The notes under the pieces: generated by a model
Database searches by the model: none
Seen by the model: the letters and a program-made list of their open reading frames with translations, nothing else
What the model was told of the DNA's origin: nothing
Assembly: GCA_002441135.1 (NCBI GenBank)
Contig: DJVJ01000051.1
Location: 1 to 14,560, forward strand
From: Caryophanales bacterium UBA6259
GTDB taxonomy: Bacteria; Bacillota; Bacilli; Tepidibacillales; Tepidibacillaceae
Reading direction: 5' to 3'
Length of the DNA stretch: 14,560 nt
Translations under genes and position numbers: made by a program
Shown: positions 7,648 to 14,293 of the stretch, in pieces
Position numbering within the stretch: position 1 is the stretch's first letter
How the letters are laid out: the number at the start of each line of letters is the position of its first letter

Positions 7648-8652
7648 ATGAACAGAGTAACGATTAAAGATGTTGCAAACTATGTAAATGTTTCTAAAAG
7701 CACCGTTTCTCAATTTTTGAATAATCGTTTTGACTATATGAGTGAGGAAACGAAGGGGAAAATTGCACAAGCAATAAAGGAATTAGGGTACCAGCCTAAT
7801 TATATTGCTAGAAGTCTTAAACAAAAACGTACATCTACGATAGGAGTAATTGTTGCGAATATTTTACATGCTTTTTCTACACAAGTCATTCGCGCGATTG
7901 AGGATTTTTATAACGAAAAGGATTTCCATGTTATTGTTTGTAATGCAGATGATGATCCTGAAAAAGAGCGGAATTACATTAACATGCTACAGGCGAAGCA
8001 GGTAGATGGCTTAATAGTATTTCCTACTGGTGGAAACATGGATCTATATCAACGCATGGAGGAAGCGCATTATCCGATTGTTTTTGTTGACCGTATTATT
8101 GAAAATATTAATATTAATGCAGTTTTATTAGATAACGAAATGGCTTCCTCTATGGCTGTTGAACATCTTATAGAAAAAGGACATGATAAAATCGGTATAA
8201 TAACCTTGCCAATAGAAAGATTTGTTACTCCGCGTATTGAACGGATAAATGGATATAAGAAAGCGATGATAGATCACGGATTATCTATTATTAATGAGTA
8301 TGTTAAGGGACTTCCAATTCACAAAATCCAAGAGGCAGTAGAAGAATTATTGGTTCTCAAATCGCCACCAACAGCAATAATTGCGGGCAATGATTTGGCA
8401 CTAATGGAAATTCTAAAGGTGGTAAGAAAACAAGGAATAAAGATACCTGATGATATTGCTATCATCTGTATTGATGATGTCTCATATGCGAATATATTTG
8501 ATCCAGCCTTAACAACGATAAGACAACCAGCATTTGGGATTGGGGAAAAGGCAGCGAATCTTTTATTAGATCATATTGAACATAAAAGTGAATTTAAAGT
8601 AGCCAAGGTTTACCGGTTTGAACCAGAATTAATAGTTAGAAGTTCATGCTAG
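7648..8652 (+). CDS. kdgR: LacI-family transcriptional repressor of KDG catabolism
   Basis: This is a DNA-binding repressor whose expected inducer is KDG or a related sugar acid. The N-terminal helix-turn-helix spans about residues 5-24 (TIKDVANYVNVSKSTVSQFL), followed by the hinge segment YIARSLKQKRT (52-62). The rest is a periplasmic-binding-protein-like effector domain (TIGVIVANI 64-72 through AIICIDDVSYANIFDPALTTIRQP). Length, 334 residues, is normal. Residue 22 is Gln in STVSQFLN, where Arg or another residue is common. Its place as first gene of kdgRKA and its resemblance to B. subtilis KdgR (DVA, SKSTVSQFLNNRF) support the name; the inducer is inferred from the neighbours. ATG 7648 has only a weak purine-rich RBS (AGAGTGGG near 7631-7638), which fits low expression of a regulator. 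Confidence 0.85.
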   Translation: MNRVTIKDVANYVNVSKSTVSQFLNNRFDYMSEETKGKIAQAIKELGYQPNYIARSLKQKRTSTIGVIVANILHAFSTQVIRAIEDFYNEKDFHVIVCNADDDPEKERNYINMLQAKQVDGLIVFPTGGNMDLYQRMEEAHYPIVFVDRIIENININAVLLDNEMASSMAVEHLIEKGHDKIGIITLPIERFVTPRIERINGYKKAMIDHGLSIINEYVKGLPIHKIQEAVEELLVLKSPPTAIIAGNDLALMEILKVVRKQGIKIPDDIAIICIDDVSYANIFDPALTTIRQPAFGIGEKAANLLLDHIEHKSEFKVAKVYRFEPELIVRSSC

Positions 8653-8674
8653 TGTATATAAAGGAGGAGAAAAA

Positions 8675-9625
8675 ATGGATGTAGTTACTTTAGGAGAAAC
8701 AATGATTCTATTTACACCAGAAACTACTGGCCCAATGCGTTATGCCAGCCAATTTAGTCGTAAAATTGCAGGTGCTGAATCTAACTTTGCTATTGGATTA
8801 TCTAGATTAGGCCACCAAGCAGGATGGATCAGTAGAGTAGGAGATGATGAATTTGGTAAGGCGATGGTCTCTTTTATCCGGGGAGAAGGAGTAGATACAA
8901 GTCGTGTAATATTTGATCAGACTGCGCCAACTGGACTCTATTTTAAAGAGATTAGAAGACCGAATGATTTTCGCGTTCATTATTATCGTAAGGGGTCAGC
9001 GGCTAGTAAGTTAACTAAGGAAGATTTAGATGAGGATTACATTAAAAAAGCAAAATTTATTCATATTTCAGGGATAACCCCTGCTTTAAGTGATAGCTGT
9101 GAAGAGGCAGTTTTTGCAGCAATTGAAATTGCGAAAAAAAATGGAGTAACTGTCGTATTCGACCCTAATCTACGAAGAAAGCTTTGGTCAGAGGAAAAGG
9201 CAAGAACGACATTATTGAAGATTGCAGGATTAGCAGATATTGTACTACCCGGGGTTGAAGAAGGGGAATTTATGTTTGGTGAGACAGATCCAGCTAAACT
9301 TGGTGAGCTGTTCCTTTCCCATGGAGCAAAGATTGTTGTGCTGAAGGTAGGAGCAAAAGGGGCTCACTACTTTACACAGGATGAACAACAGCTTGTATCA
9401 GGCTTTCCTGTCGAGAATGTTATAGATCCAGTTGGTGCAGGAGATGGTTTTGCTGCTGGATTTATTTCAGGCTTGTTAGATGGGTTAAATCTACATGATG
9501 CGGTGAAAAGAGGGAATGCGGTAGGTGCATTTGTAACTACTGTTAGTGGTGATGTAGAAGGTCTACCAGATCGCATTGAGTTAGAAGCGTTTTTTAATGC
9601 ATCTGCTCAAGATGTAAGCAGATAG
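8675..9625 (+). CDS. kdgK: 2-Dehydro-3-deoxygluconokinase (KDG kinase)
   Basis: This cytosolic PfkB/ribokinase-family sugar kinase phosphorylates 2-keto-3-deoxygluconate with ATP to KDPG, the substrate of the next gene's product. Visible signatures are AGAESNFAIGLSRLG (32-46, the first PfkB signature region with the substrate-binding loop), DPNLRRKLW (163-171) and DPVGAGDGFAAGF (251-263). The last holds the anion hole and catalytic base D257. The 316 residues match the family length of about 315-325, and no key residue is missing. A strong RBS, AAGGAGG 8661-8667, precedes ATG 8675, 22 nt after kdgR. PfkB enzymes are hard to separate by sequence alone; the neighbouring KDPG aldolase and the MRYASQF-type N-terminus favour KDG over fructose or ribose. 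Confidence 0.92.
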   Translation: MDVVTLGETMILFTPETTGPMRYASQFSRKIAGAESNFAIGLSRLGHQAGWISRVGDDEFGKAMVSFIRGEGVDTSRVIFDQTAPTGLYFKEIRRPNDFRVHYYRKGSAASKLTKEDLDEDYIKKAKFIHISGITPALSDSCEEAVFAAIEIAKKNGVTVVFDPNLRRKLWSEEKARTTLLKIAGLADIVLPGVEEGEFMFGETDPAKLGELFLSHGAKIVVLKVGAKGAHYFTQDEQQLVSGFPVENVIDPVGAGDGFAAGFISGLLDGLNLHDAVKRGNAVGAFVTTVSGDVEGLPDRIELEAFFNASAQDVSR

Positions 9626-9637
9626 GGGGAGAAATCG

Positions 9638-10276
9638 ATGAATTTAGTTGAACAAATTAAAGAGAGTGGAATCGTTGCTGTTATTCGTGGGGCTAATGAA
9701 GAAAATATCTTACCAATTGCAAGTTCCTTACTAAAGGGTGGTGTTAAAACACTAGAAATAACTGCTGAGACAAAGGGTGTATTAGGAATTATTGAAAAGG
9801 TCGCATCGAAATACGGTGAACAGCTTATTATTGGAGCAGGCACAGTATTAGATCCTGAAACAGCAAGAGCTGCAATTATGGCAGGAGCTAAATTTATTTT
9901 TTCACCAACCGTTAACATTGAGACAATAAAGATGGCAAAGCGATATGGTGTAATCAGCATACCAGGTGCTTTAACCCCAACAGAGATATTAACTGCTTAT
10001 GAACACGGTGCAGATATTATCAAGGTTTTTCCGGCAAACGCCTTTGGCCCAAGCTACTTGAAAAGTATACGTGGCCCATTACCACATATCCCGATGATGC
10101 CTACAGGTGGGGTTGATTTAACTAATATCGAGGAATATATTAAAGCTGGTGGAGTAGCAGCAGGGATTGGTAGCAATTTAGTTAATCCTAAAAAATTAGT
10201 GACTGAAAATGACTATATGCAATTAGAACAAACCGCAGCTCAATACGTTGAAAAGGTTAAAGCTGCTAGAAAATAG
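9638..10276 (+). CDS. kdgA: KDPG aldolase (2-dehydro-3-deoxy-phosphogluconate aldolase)
   Basis: This class I aldolase cleaves KDPG to pyruvate and glyceraldehyde-3-phosphate, the last step of KDG breakdown and of the Entner-Doudoroff pathway. It is a TIM barrel; KDPG aldolases are usually homotrimers. Visible family residues: IVAVIRG 12-18, E40 in TLEIT (the catalytic Glu position), GAGTVLD 66-72, PGALTPTEI 109-117, the Schiff-base lysine K129 in IIKVFPA, and the phosphate-binding PTGGV 155-159 and GIGSNLV 176-182. The 212 residues are normal. The RBS AGGGGGAG (9624-9631) overlaps the kdgK stop codon and the intergenic gap is 12 nt, so translation is tightly coupled to kdgK. A hairpin terminator follows within about 25 nt, so no further gene, such as a kdgT permease, belongs to this transcript. 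Confidence 0.95.
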   Translation: MNLVEQIKESGIVAVIRGANEENILPIASSLLKGGVKTLEITAETKGVLGIIEKVASKYGEQLIIGAGTVLDPETARAAIMAGAKFIFSPTVNIETIKMAKRYGVISIPGALTPTEILTAYEHGADIIKVFPANAFGPSYLKSIRGPLPHIPMMPTGGVDLTNIEEYIKAGGVAAGIGSNLVNPKKLVTENDYMQLEQTAAQYVEKVKAARK

Positions 10277-10301
10277 GGTTCAAATACAATGTTAAAAATA
10301 G

Positions 10302-10336
10302 AAAAGATCCAATAAAAAATTTGGATCTTTTATTTT
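10302..10336. terminator. Shared terminator between kdgA and the convergent ykrK gene
   Basis: AAAAGATCCAA (10302-10312) pairs perfectly with TTGGATCTTTT (10321-10331) around an 8-nt AT loop. T-rich sequence follows the stem on the + strand, and TCTATTTTT follows it on the - strand, so it can stop transcription both ways. The right arm overlaps the stop codon of the minus-strand gene. Confidence 0.82.
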
Positions 10337-11025
10337 CCTTGTATTAAAATTTGATCTAAGTACCTTTTTGCTATGGATTGATAATAGGCAGTAAAGACTG
10401 ACATAATAATGATCACTAATACATGCTGAATTAATTCCTGATGAATTTGATCTAAGTCAGCAAGCTGAGACACATATTCCTTGGCAGCAGCTTGAACTAC
10501 ATCTTCAGTTTCTTTCCCTGTTTTCAAGTTATCCTTAAGTGTTTGAAGCTGATCAATAATCGTTGCATAGGCAACATATAATTCAATAGGATTAATAACA
10601 TCATCAGATCGATCGGTTATATCGTTAAAAACAAGACGTAGAATATCGCTTATGGAATGGAAATTTAGCGAAGGCTTCAGGTCTTCTACAATAAGTAGCA
10701 TGGCTGCTTGCTCAATGGTGTATTTCTTCCCTAATTGTGGAGGTCCAACTAATTCCTTTACATCTCTCTTTACCCAATTTTGAACCGCACTAGAACTAAA
10801 ATTAGTAAATTCTATATGATTGCCCAATGTTACAATTTCGTTGATAGAAAAGCCAATAGTTTTGTCCTTGGCTTTAATTAATTTCTTGAAAACAGGTGGA
10901 AGGCTTGTAGATATTAAGTCTTTATTCCATTCTTTTTCTAGTATATCCATTGGATTTTGTTGATGATTTTTTAATGTTAAGAAAAGATCAGCCATTGCTT
11001 TTCTTGTAAGCTTTAATGATTCCAT
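10330..11025 (-). CDS. ykrK: DUF1836 transcriptional regulator, YkrK-like
   Basis: This is a predicted DNA-binding regulator. B. subtilis YkrK, of similar size and also divergent from htpX, has been described as a repressor of htpX. The DUF1836 core is recognised by SSSAVQNWVKRDVKELVGPP (77-96), which reads as a recognition helix, followed by QLGKKYTIEQAAMLLIVEDL (97-116) and a MerR-like SISDILRLVF. The C-terminal half (about 145-225) is helical, with a hydrophobic segment VLVIIIMSVFTAYY at 202-215 that is too isolated to call a firm membrane anchor. The start is set at ATG 11025 (231 residues): GGAGG at 11038-11034 lies 8 nt before it, whereas the upstream GTG at 11040 overlaps that RBS. The family and context are clear; the target is inferred by homology. 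Confidence 0.85.
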   Translation of the reverse strand: MESLKLTRKAMADLFLTLKNHQQNPMDILEKEWNKDLISTSLPPVFKKLIKAKDKTIGFSINEIVTLGNHIEFTNFSSSAVQNWVKRDVKELVGPPQLGKKYTIEQAAMLLIVEDLKPSLNFHSISDILRLVFNDITDRSDDVINPIELYVAYATIIDQLQTLKDNLKTGKETEDVVQAAAKEYVSQLADLDQIHQELIQHVLVIIIMSVFTAYYQSIAKRYLDQILIQGK

Positions 11026-11033
11026 AATATCCA

Positions 11034-11038
11034 CCTCC
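11034..11038 (-). promoter_or_regulatory. Ribosome binding site that fixes the ykrK start
   Basis: GGAGG on the minus strand lies 8 nt before ATG at 11025. The alternative GTG at 11040 sits on top of this motif and has no RBS of its own, so the five extra residues it would add are probably not translated. Confidence 0.8.
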
Positions 11039-11087
11039 ACAGAGTATAATCATTTGCATAAGAAGAGATACGTTTATTTTCTTCTAT

Positions 11088-11116
11088 ATGGTAAAACTTA
11101 TCATACAAATGGTCAA
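11088..11116 (-). promoter_or_regulatory. Candidate SigA promoter of ykrK
   Basis: On the minus strand, TTGACC (complement of 11111-11116) and TACCAT (complement of 11088-11093) are 17 bp apart. The -35 hexamer lies inside the left arm of the inverted repeat, so a protein bound there would block this promoter. The -10 is only a fair match. Confidence 0.4.
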
Positions 11117-11118
11117 AT
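11109..11118 (+). repeat. Left arm of the ykrK/htpX inverted repeat, candidate YkrK site
   Basis: ATGGTCAAAT is the exact reverse complement of the sequence at 11183-11192, 64 bp away. It overlaps the -35 of the ykrK promoter candidate. Binding by YkrK is inferred from position only. Confidence 0.5.
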
Positions 11119-11130
11119 ATAAAATTTAAA

Positions 11131-11159
11131 TTGCTTTTTTTGTGAGTAAAAATTATAAT
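11131..11159 (+). promoter_or_regulatory. Candidate SigA promoter of htpX
   Basis: TTGCTT (11131-11136) and a perfect TATAAT (11154-11159) are 17 bp apart. The predicted start is near 11166, upstream of the right arm of the inverted repeat. The -35 is weak, as expected for a regulated promoter. Confidence 0.5.
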
Positions 11160-11182
11160 TATATTAAAGTGATATTAAGTTC

Positions 11183-11192
11183 ATTTGACCAT
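11183..11192 (+). repeat. Right arm of the ykrK/htpX inverted repeat, candidate YkrK site
   Basis: ATTTGACCAT lies about 17-26 nt after the predicted htpX transcription start and 7 nt before the htpX RBS. A repressor here could act as a roadblock. Confidence 0.5.
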
Positions 11193-11212
11193 GAAATTTA
11201 GGAGGGAAAATA

Positions 11213-12091
11213 GTGAAAAGAATATTTTTATTTATATTAACCAACATATTGGTTCTAACTACAATTAGTATTGTAGTGTCTGTTTTAGGTGTAGGATCAT
11301 ATATCACTGAATCAGGTCTTGATTTAGGAACCTTATTAGTATTTAGTGCCGTAGTCGGTTTTTCAGGCTCCTTTATTTCTCTGTTAATGTCACGCTGGAT
11401 GGCTAAAACAATGATGAACGTACGAGTTTTAGATCCAGATGGTTCTTTAAATTCAACAGAAAGAGCAATCGTTGAAAAGGTTCATCGATTAGCACGTACT
11501 GCAGGAATTACTGTGATGCCTGAGGTCGGAATCTATGATTCTAGAGAAGTAAACGCCTTTGCTACTGGACCATCAAAAAATAGATCTCTTGTAGCGGTTT
11601 CTACAGGATTATTATATGAAATGGATGAGAATGCTGTAGATGGTGTTCTTGGTCATGAAGTAGCCCATGTAGCAAATGGGGATATGGTTACAATGACATT
11701 ATTGCAAGGAGTAGTAAATACCTTTGTTGTATTCTTAGCTAGAATCGCTGCTTGGGTAGCATCACGTTTTGTAAAGGAAGAAATGGCACCAATTGTTCAC
11801 TTTATTGCTGTAATCGTTTTTCAAATCGCCTTTTCTATTCTTGGTAGTCTTGTTGTTTTTGCTTTTTCTAGACATCGTGAGTACCACGCAGACCGGGGTG
11901 GTGCAGATTTAGTAGGTAAAGATAAAATGATTCATGCTCTAAAAATGCTAAAGGCGTACAGTAATCGTGTCAGAACAGAAGACCAAGCATCTATAGCAAC
12001 ATTAAAGGTAAGTGGGAAAAAAGGCGCTTCCTTATTATTTTCCACTCATCCTGATTTAGATGATCGTATCCAACGTTTAGAAGCAAAGTAA
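11213..12091 (+). CDS. htpX: Membrane zinc metalloprotease HtpX
   Basis: This M48-family integral membrane endopeptidase has a cytosolic active site and helps degrade damaged or misassembled membrane proteins, alongside FtsH. Zinc-binding HEVAH is at 148-152 (H148, E149, H152), with the third ligand E223 in HREYHADRGGADL (221-233). Hydrophobic segments at about 4-26, 38-58, 161-183 and 196-219 give the usual four-helix layout, with HEXXH between the second and third. The C-terminus carries the family's FSTHPDLDDRIQRLE. The 292 residues are normal. Translation starts at GTG 11213, with AGGAGGG at 11200-11206. The divergent YkrK-type regulator and the repeated 10-mer in the shared intergenic region suggest repression that is lifted under membrane stress. 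Confidence 0.95.
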   Translation: MKRIFLFILTNILVLTTISIVVSVLGVGSYITESGLDLGTLLVFSAVVGFSGSFISLLMSRWMAKTMMNVRVLDPDGSLNSTERAIVEKVHRLARTAGITVMPEVGIYDSREVNAFATGPSKNRSLVAVSTGLLYEMDENAVDGVLGHEVAHVANGDMVTMTLLQGVVNTFVVFLARIAAWVASRFVKEEMAPIVHFIAVIVFQIAFSILGSLVVFAFSRHREYHADRGGADLVGKDKMIHALKMLKAYSNRVRTEDQASIATLKVSGKKGASLLFSTHPDLDDRIQRLEAK

Positions 12092-12122
12092 ACTTAAATT
12101 GAATCTTATCTTTTTAAAAAGT

Positions 12123-12150
12123 AAAGCAGGGCAATCGCCCTGCTTTTATT
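12123..12150 (+). terminator. Rho-independent terminator of htpX
   Basis: AAAGCAGGGC (12123-12132) and GCCCTGCTTT (12137-12146) form a perfect 10-bp GC-rich stem around AATC, followed by a T-rich run. It starts 31 nt after the htpX stop codon. Confidence 0.93.
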
Positions 12151-12191
12151 TTATCTCATAGGAAAGTATAAACATTAACACTAATAATCAA

Positions 12192-12220
12192 TTGCGGCTT
12201 TCAAATTACAGAGTTATAAT
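12192..12220 (+). promoter_or_regulatory. Candidate SigA promoter of the SulP transporter gene
   Basis: TTGCGG (12192-12197) and a perfect TATAAT (12215-12220) are 17 bp apart. The leader that follows is about 50 nt long and A-rich. Confidence 0.55.
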
Positions 12221-12278
12221 CGATATAAGATTTTAATAAAAATTAAAAAATAAAAAACAAAAAGAAGGCGTATTAGGG

Positions 12279-14045
12279 ATGAAGGTAGAATTTGCACGCT
12301 TTAAGGGGTATGGTTTTGGGGATGTGCAGAAGGATTTAGTTGCAGGATTAACCATTGGAGTGATTGCAATTCCATTAGGAATGGCATTTGCGATTGCTTC
12401 GGGTGTGAAGCCAGAATATGGTTTGTACACCACCATTATTGCAGGTATTTTAATTTCATTATTAGGGGGCTCTAGGTATCAGATTGGTGGGCCAACAGGT
12501 GCATTTATTCCAATTTTACTTGCCATTGTAATGCAGTATGGATACGAGGACCTGCTTATTGCTGGATTTCTTGCAGGAATCATGCTGGTTATAATGGGCG
12601 TTTTTCGTTTAGGAACACTAATTAAGTTTATACCAAGACCAGTAACCATTGGTTTTACGGCAGGCATCGCAGTCATTATTTTTAGTGGGCAAATTTCTAA
12701 TTTTTTAGGTTTAACTGGAATTGAAAAACACGAAGAATTCATTTTAAATATGAAGGAAATAGTTCTTCATCTTAACACAATTAATAGGTATAGCATTATT
12801 ACTGCGTTGATCAGTTTAGTAATTATTTTATTAACACCAAAATTTTTCCCAAAGGTTCCCGGTTCTTTGATTGGCTTATTATTTTCTAGTATTATTGCTT
12901 ACCTTATCTTTAGGGACCAAATTCCTACGATTGGCTCGACCTTTGGTGATATTAAAGCAACACTTCCAACTCTTCAGATTCCTGAGCTTTCTTGGGAAAG
13001 AGTAGAGAAGCTTTTACCATCCGCATTTATTATCGCGATGTTAGGAGGAATAGAATCCTTATTATCAGCGGTAGTAGCAGATGGAATGACTGGGGAAAGA
13101 CATAACAGTAATAAGGAATTAATTGGCCAAGGAGTTGCAAATATTATTACACCGCTCTTTGGTGGAATCCCTGCTACAGGTGCCATAGCAAGAACTGCTA
13201 CCAATATAAAAAGTGGGGCAGTATCTCCATTATCAGGGATTATTCATGGCTTTGTGGTGTTGTTAATTCTCTTGGTATTAGCCCCATATGCTATTCATAT
13301 TCCACTTGCAAGCATGGCTCCAATTCTAATGATTGTAGCTTGGAATATGAGTGAGCGAAAAGAGTTTGTCCATGTTTTAAAAACAAAAACTGGGGACTCT
13401 GTTGTATTATTGATTACCTTCTTACTTACGGTATTTACAGATTTAACAACCGCAGTTGAAATCGGCTTGGTTCTTGCAGTCATTTTATTTATCAAACGAA
13501 TGAGTGAGTTAATTACCGTATCCATGGTATTACCTGACCCAGAAGACCAACATCATCATTTAACAGCGATTCAAAAAATACAGGAAAAGGGACATAGCTG
13601 TCCACAAATTAGTATCTATACTATTGAAGGTCCATTGTTCTTTGGTGCAGCTCAGTTTTTTGCGAAGTCAATTATGGATACTATAAAATATCATCCAAAA
13701 GTATTAATATTACAGATGGGTAAGGTGCCTTATATGGATATTACAGGTGAGGCAAATTTATCCTCTATCGTTCAACATTTTCTGAAGAAGGATGGGAAAA
13801 TTCTTGTTACTGGCATTAAAAATCAACCACGAGAAATGCTAGAAAAAACAGGCTTATACCACCAAATTGGAGCTGAAAACTTTTACCTGCATACGAGTGA
13901 TGCGATTGATGTTGCTTTAGAAATGATTGAAACAGAACAATGTCGTGCTTGTCAGGGTAATGCTTTTAGTGAGTGTCGTGTTCTAGCGGCTCCTGTAAGA
14001 AAAGTAGCTGGTATCAAGCAGGAACAGGTGCTAGTAGAATCATAA
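12279..14045 (+). CDS. SulP-family anion transporter with STAS domain
   Basis: This secondary transporter of the SLC26/SulP family sits in the cytoplasmic membrane; family substrates are sulfate, bicarbonate and other anions, and the substrate cannot be read here. The membrane domain (about 15-410) starts with KDLVAGLTIGVIAIPLGMA (18-36), has PEYGLY 45-50 and GGPTGAFIP 70-78, and the conserved GGIPATGAIARTATNIKSGA (295-314). The cytosolic STAS domain (about 442-552) begins SISIYTIEGPLFFGAA-like (444-458) and has the MDITG loop at 486-490. A tail of about 36 residues follows, with C555, C558 and C566 (CRAC...SEC), which is unusual. Total length is 588 against about 550-580 for typical bacterial members. 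No sulfate-assimilation or carbonic anhydrase gene is adjacent. ATG 12279 is preceded by a modest RBS, AGAAGG 12263-12268, 10 nt upstream. Confidence 0.92.
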   Translation: MKVEFARFKGYGFGDVQKDLVAGLTIGVIAIPLGMAFAIASGVKPEYGLYTTIIAGILISLLGGSRYQIGGPTGAFIPILLAIVMQYGYEDLLIAGFLAGIMLVIMGVFRLGTLIKFIPRPVTIGFTAGIAVIIFSGQISNFLGLTGIEKHEEFILNMKEIVLHLNTINRYSIITALISLVIILLTPKFFPKVPGSLIGLLFSSIIAYLIFRDQIPTIGSTFGDIKATLPTLQIPELSWERVEKLLPSAFIIAMLGGIESLLSAVVADGMTGERHNSNKELIGQGVANIITPLFGGIPATGAIARTATNIKSGAVSPLSGIIHGFVVLLILLVLAPYAIHIPLASMAPILMIVAWNMSERKEFVHVLKTKTGDSVVLLITFLLTVFTDLTTAVEIGLVLAVILFIKRMSELITVSMVLPDPEDQHHHLTAIQKIQEKGHSCPQISIYTIEGPLFFGAAQFFAKSIMDTIKYHPKVLILQMGKVPYMDITGEANLSSIVQHFLKKDGKILVTGIKNQPREMLEKTGLYHQIGAENFYLHTSDAIDVALEMIETEQCRACQGNAFSECRVLAAPVRKVAGIKQEQVLVES

Positions 14046-14098
14046 AGTTGCTGAGGAAAAAATTATTATATTTGCTTTTTATTTCTAAAAATGATATT

Positions 14099-14133
14099 AT
14101 TAAATGTTGTAAGCCTCAACTATAACATTAAAT
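14099..14133 (+). repeat. Imperfect AT-rich hairpin after the SulP gene
   Basis: ATTAAATGTTGTA (14099-14111) can pair with TATAACATTAAAT (14121-14133) over 13 positions with one A-A mismatch and one G-U, around a 9-nt loop. No T-tract follows directly, so it is a weak terminator at best. The stronger hairpin further on is the likelier stop. Confidence 0.4.
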
Positions 14134-14173
14134 GAATTAAATATATATTTTTTAGATTTTATAGGAATTGTAG

Positions 14174-14212
14174 GGGCATATTCCGGGGATAATGGGAATA
14201 ATGCCCTTTTTT
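14174..14212 (+). terminator. Rho-independent terminator upstream of the DEAD-box helicase gene
   Basis: GGGCATATTCC (14174-14184) pairs with GGAATAATGCCC (14195-14206) as 11 pairs with one bulged base, followed by six T residues (14207-14212). It lies about 130 nt after the SulP stop and 80 nt before the next start codon. It may end the SulP transcript or lie in the leader of the helicase gene. Confidence 0.75.
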
Positions 14213-14254
14213 GATGAGATAAAATATAAATGAGTTAAGGGTTACAATAGACAA

Positions 14255-14275
14255 CTACATATCTTGATTATGTAG
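14255..14275 (+). promoter_or_regulatory. Small hairpin just before the helicase gene RBS
   Basis: CTACATA (14255-14261) and TATGTAG (14269-14275) form a perfect 7-bp stem around a 7-nt loop. It ends 3 nt before the RBS AAAGGAG (14279-14285). Weak TACAAT at 14243-14248 could be a -10 for a very short leader, but it lacks a good -35. Confidence 0.4.
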
Positions 14276-14293
14276 ATTAAAGGAGAAATAAAG

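Noticed and set aside
11043..11048. TATACT on the minus strand as a -10 for ykrK
   Set aside because: It would start transcription at or inside the RBS (11034-11038), leaving no leader for ribosome binding.
14046..14120. AGTTGCTGAGG / CCTCAACT long-range pairing after the SulP gene
   Set aside because: It needs a 3-nt bulge and a loop of over 50 nt, and one arm falls within the loop of the local hairpin at 14099-14133; not distinguishable from chance.
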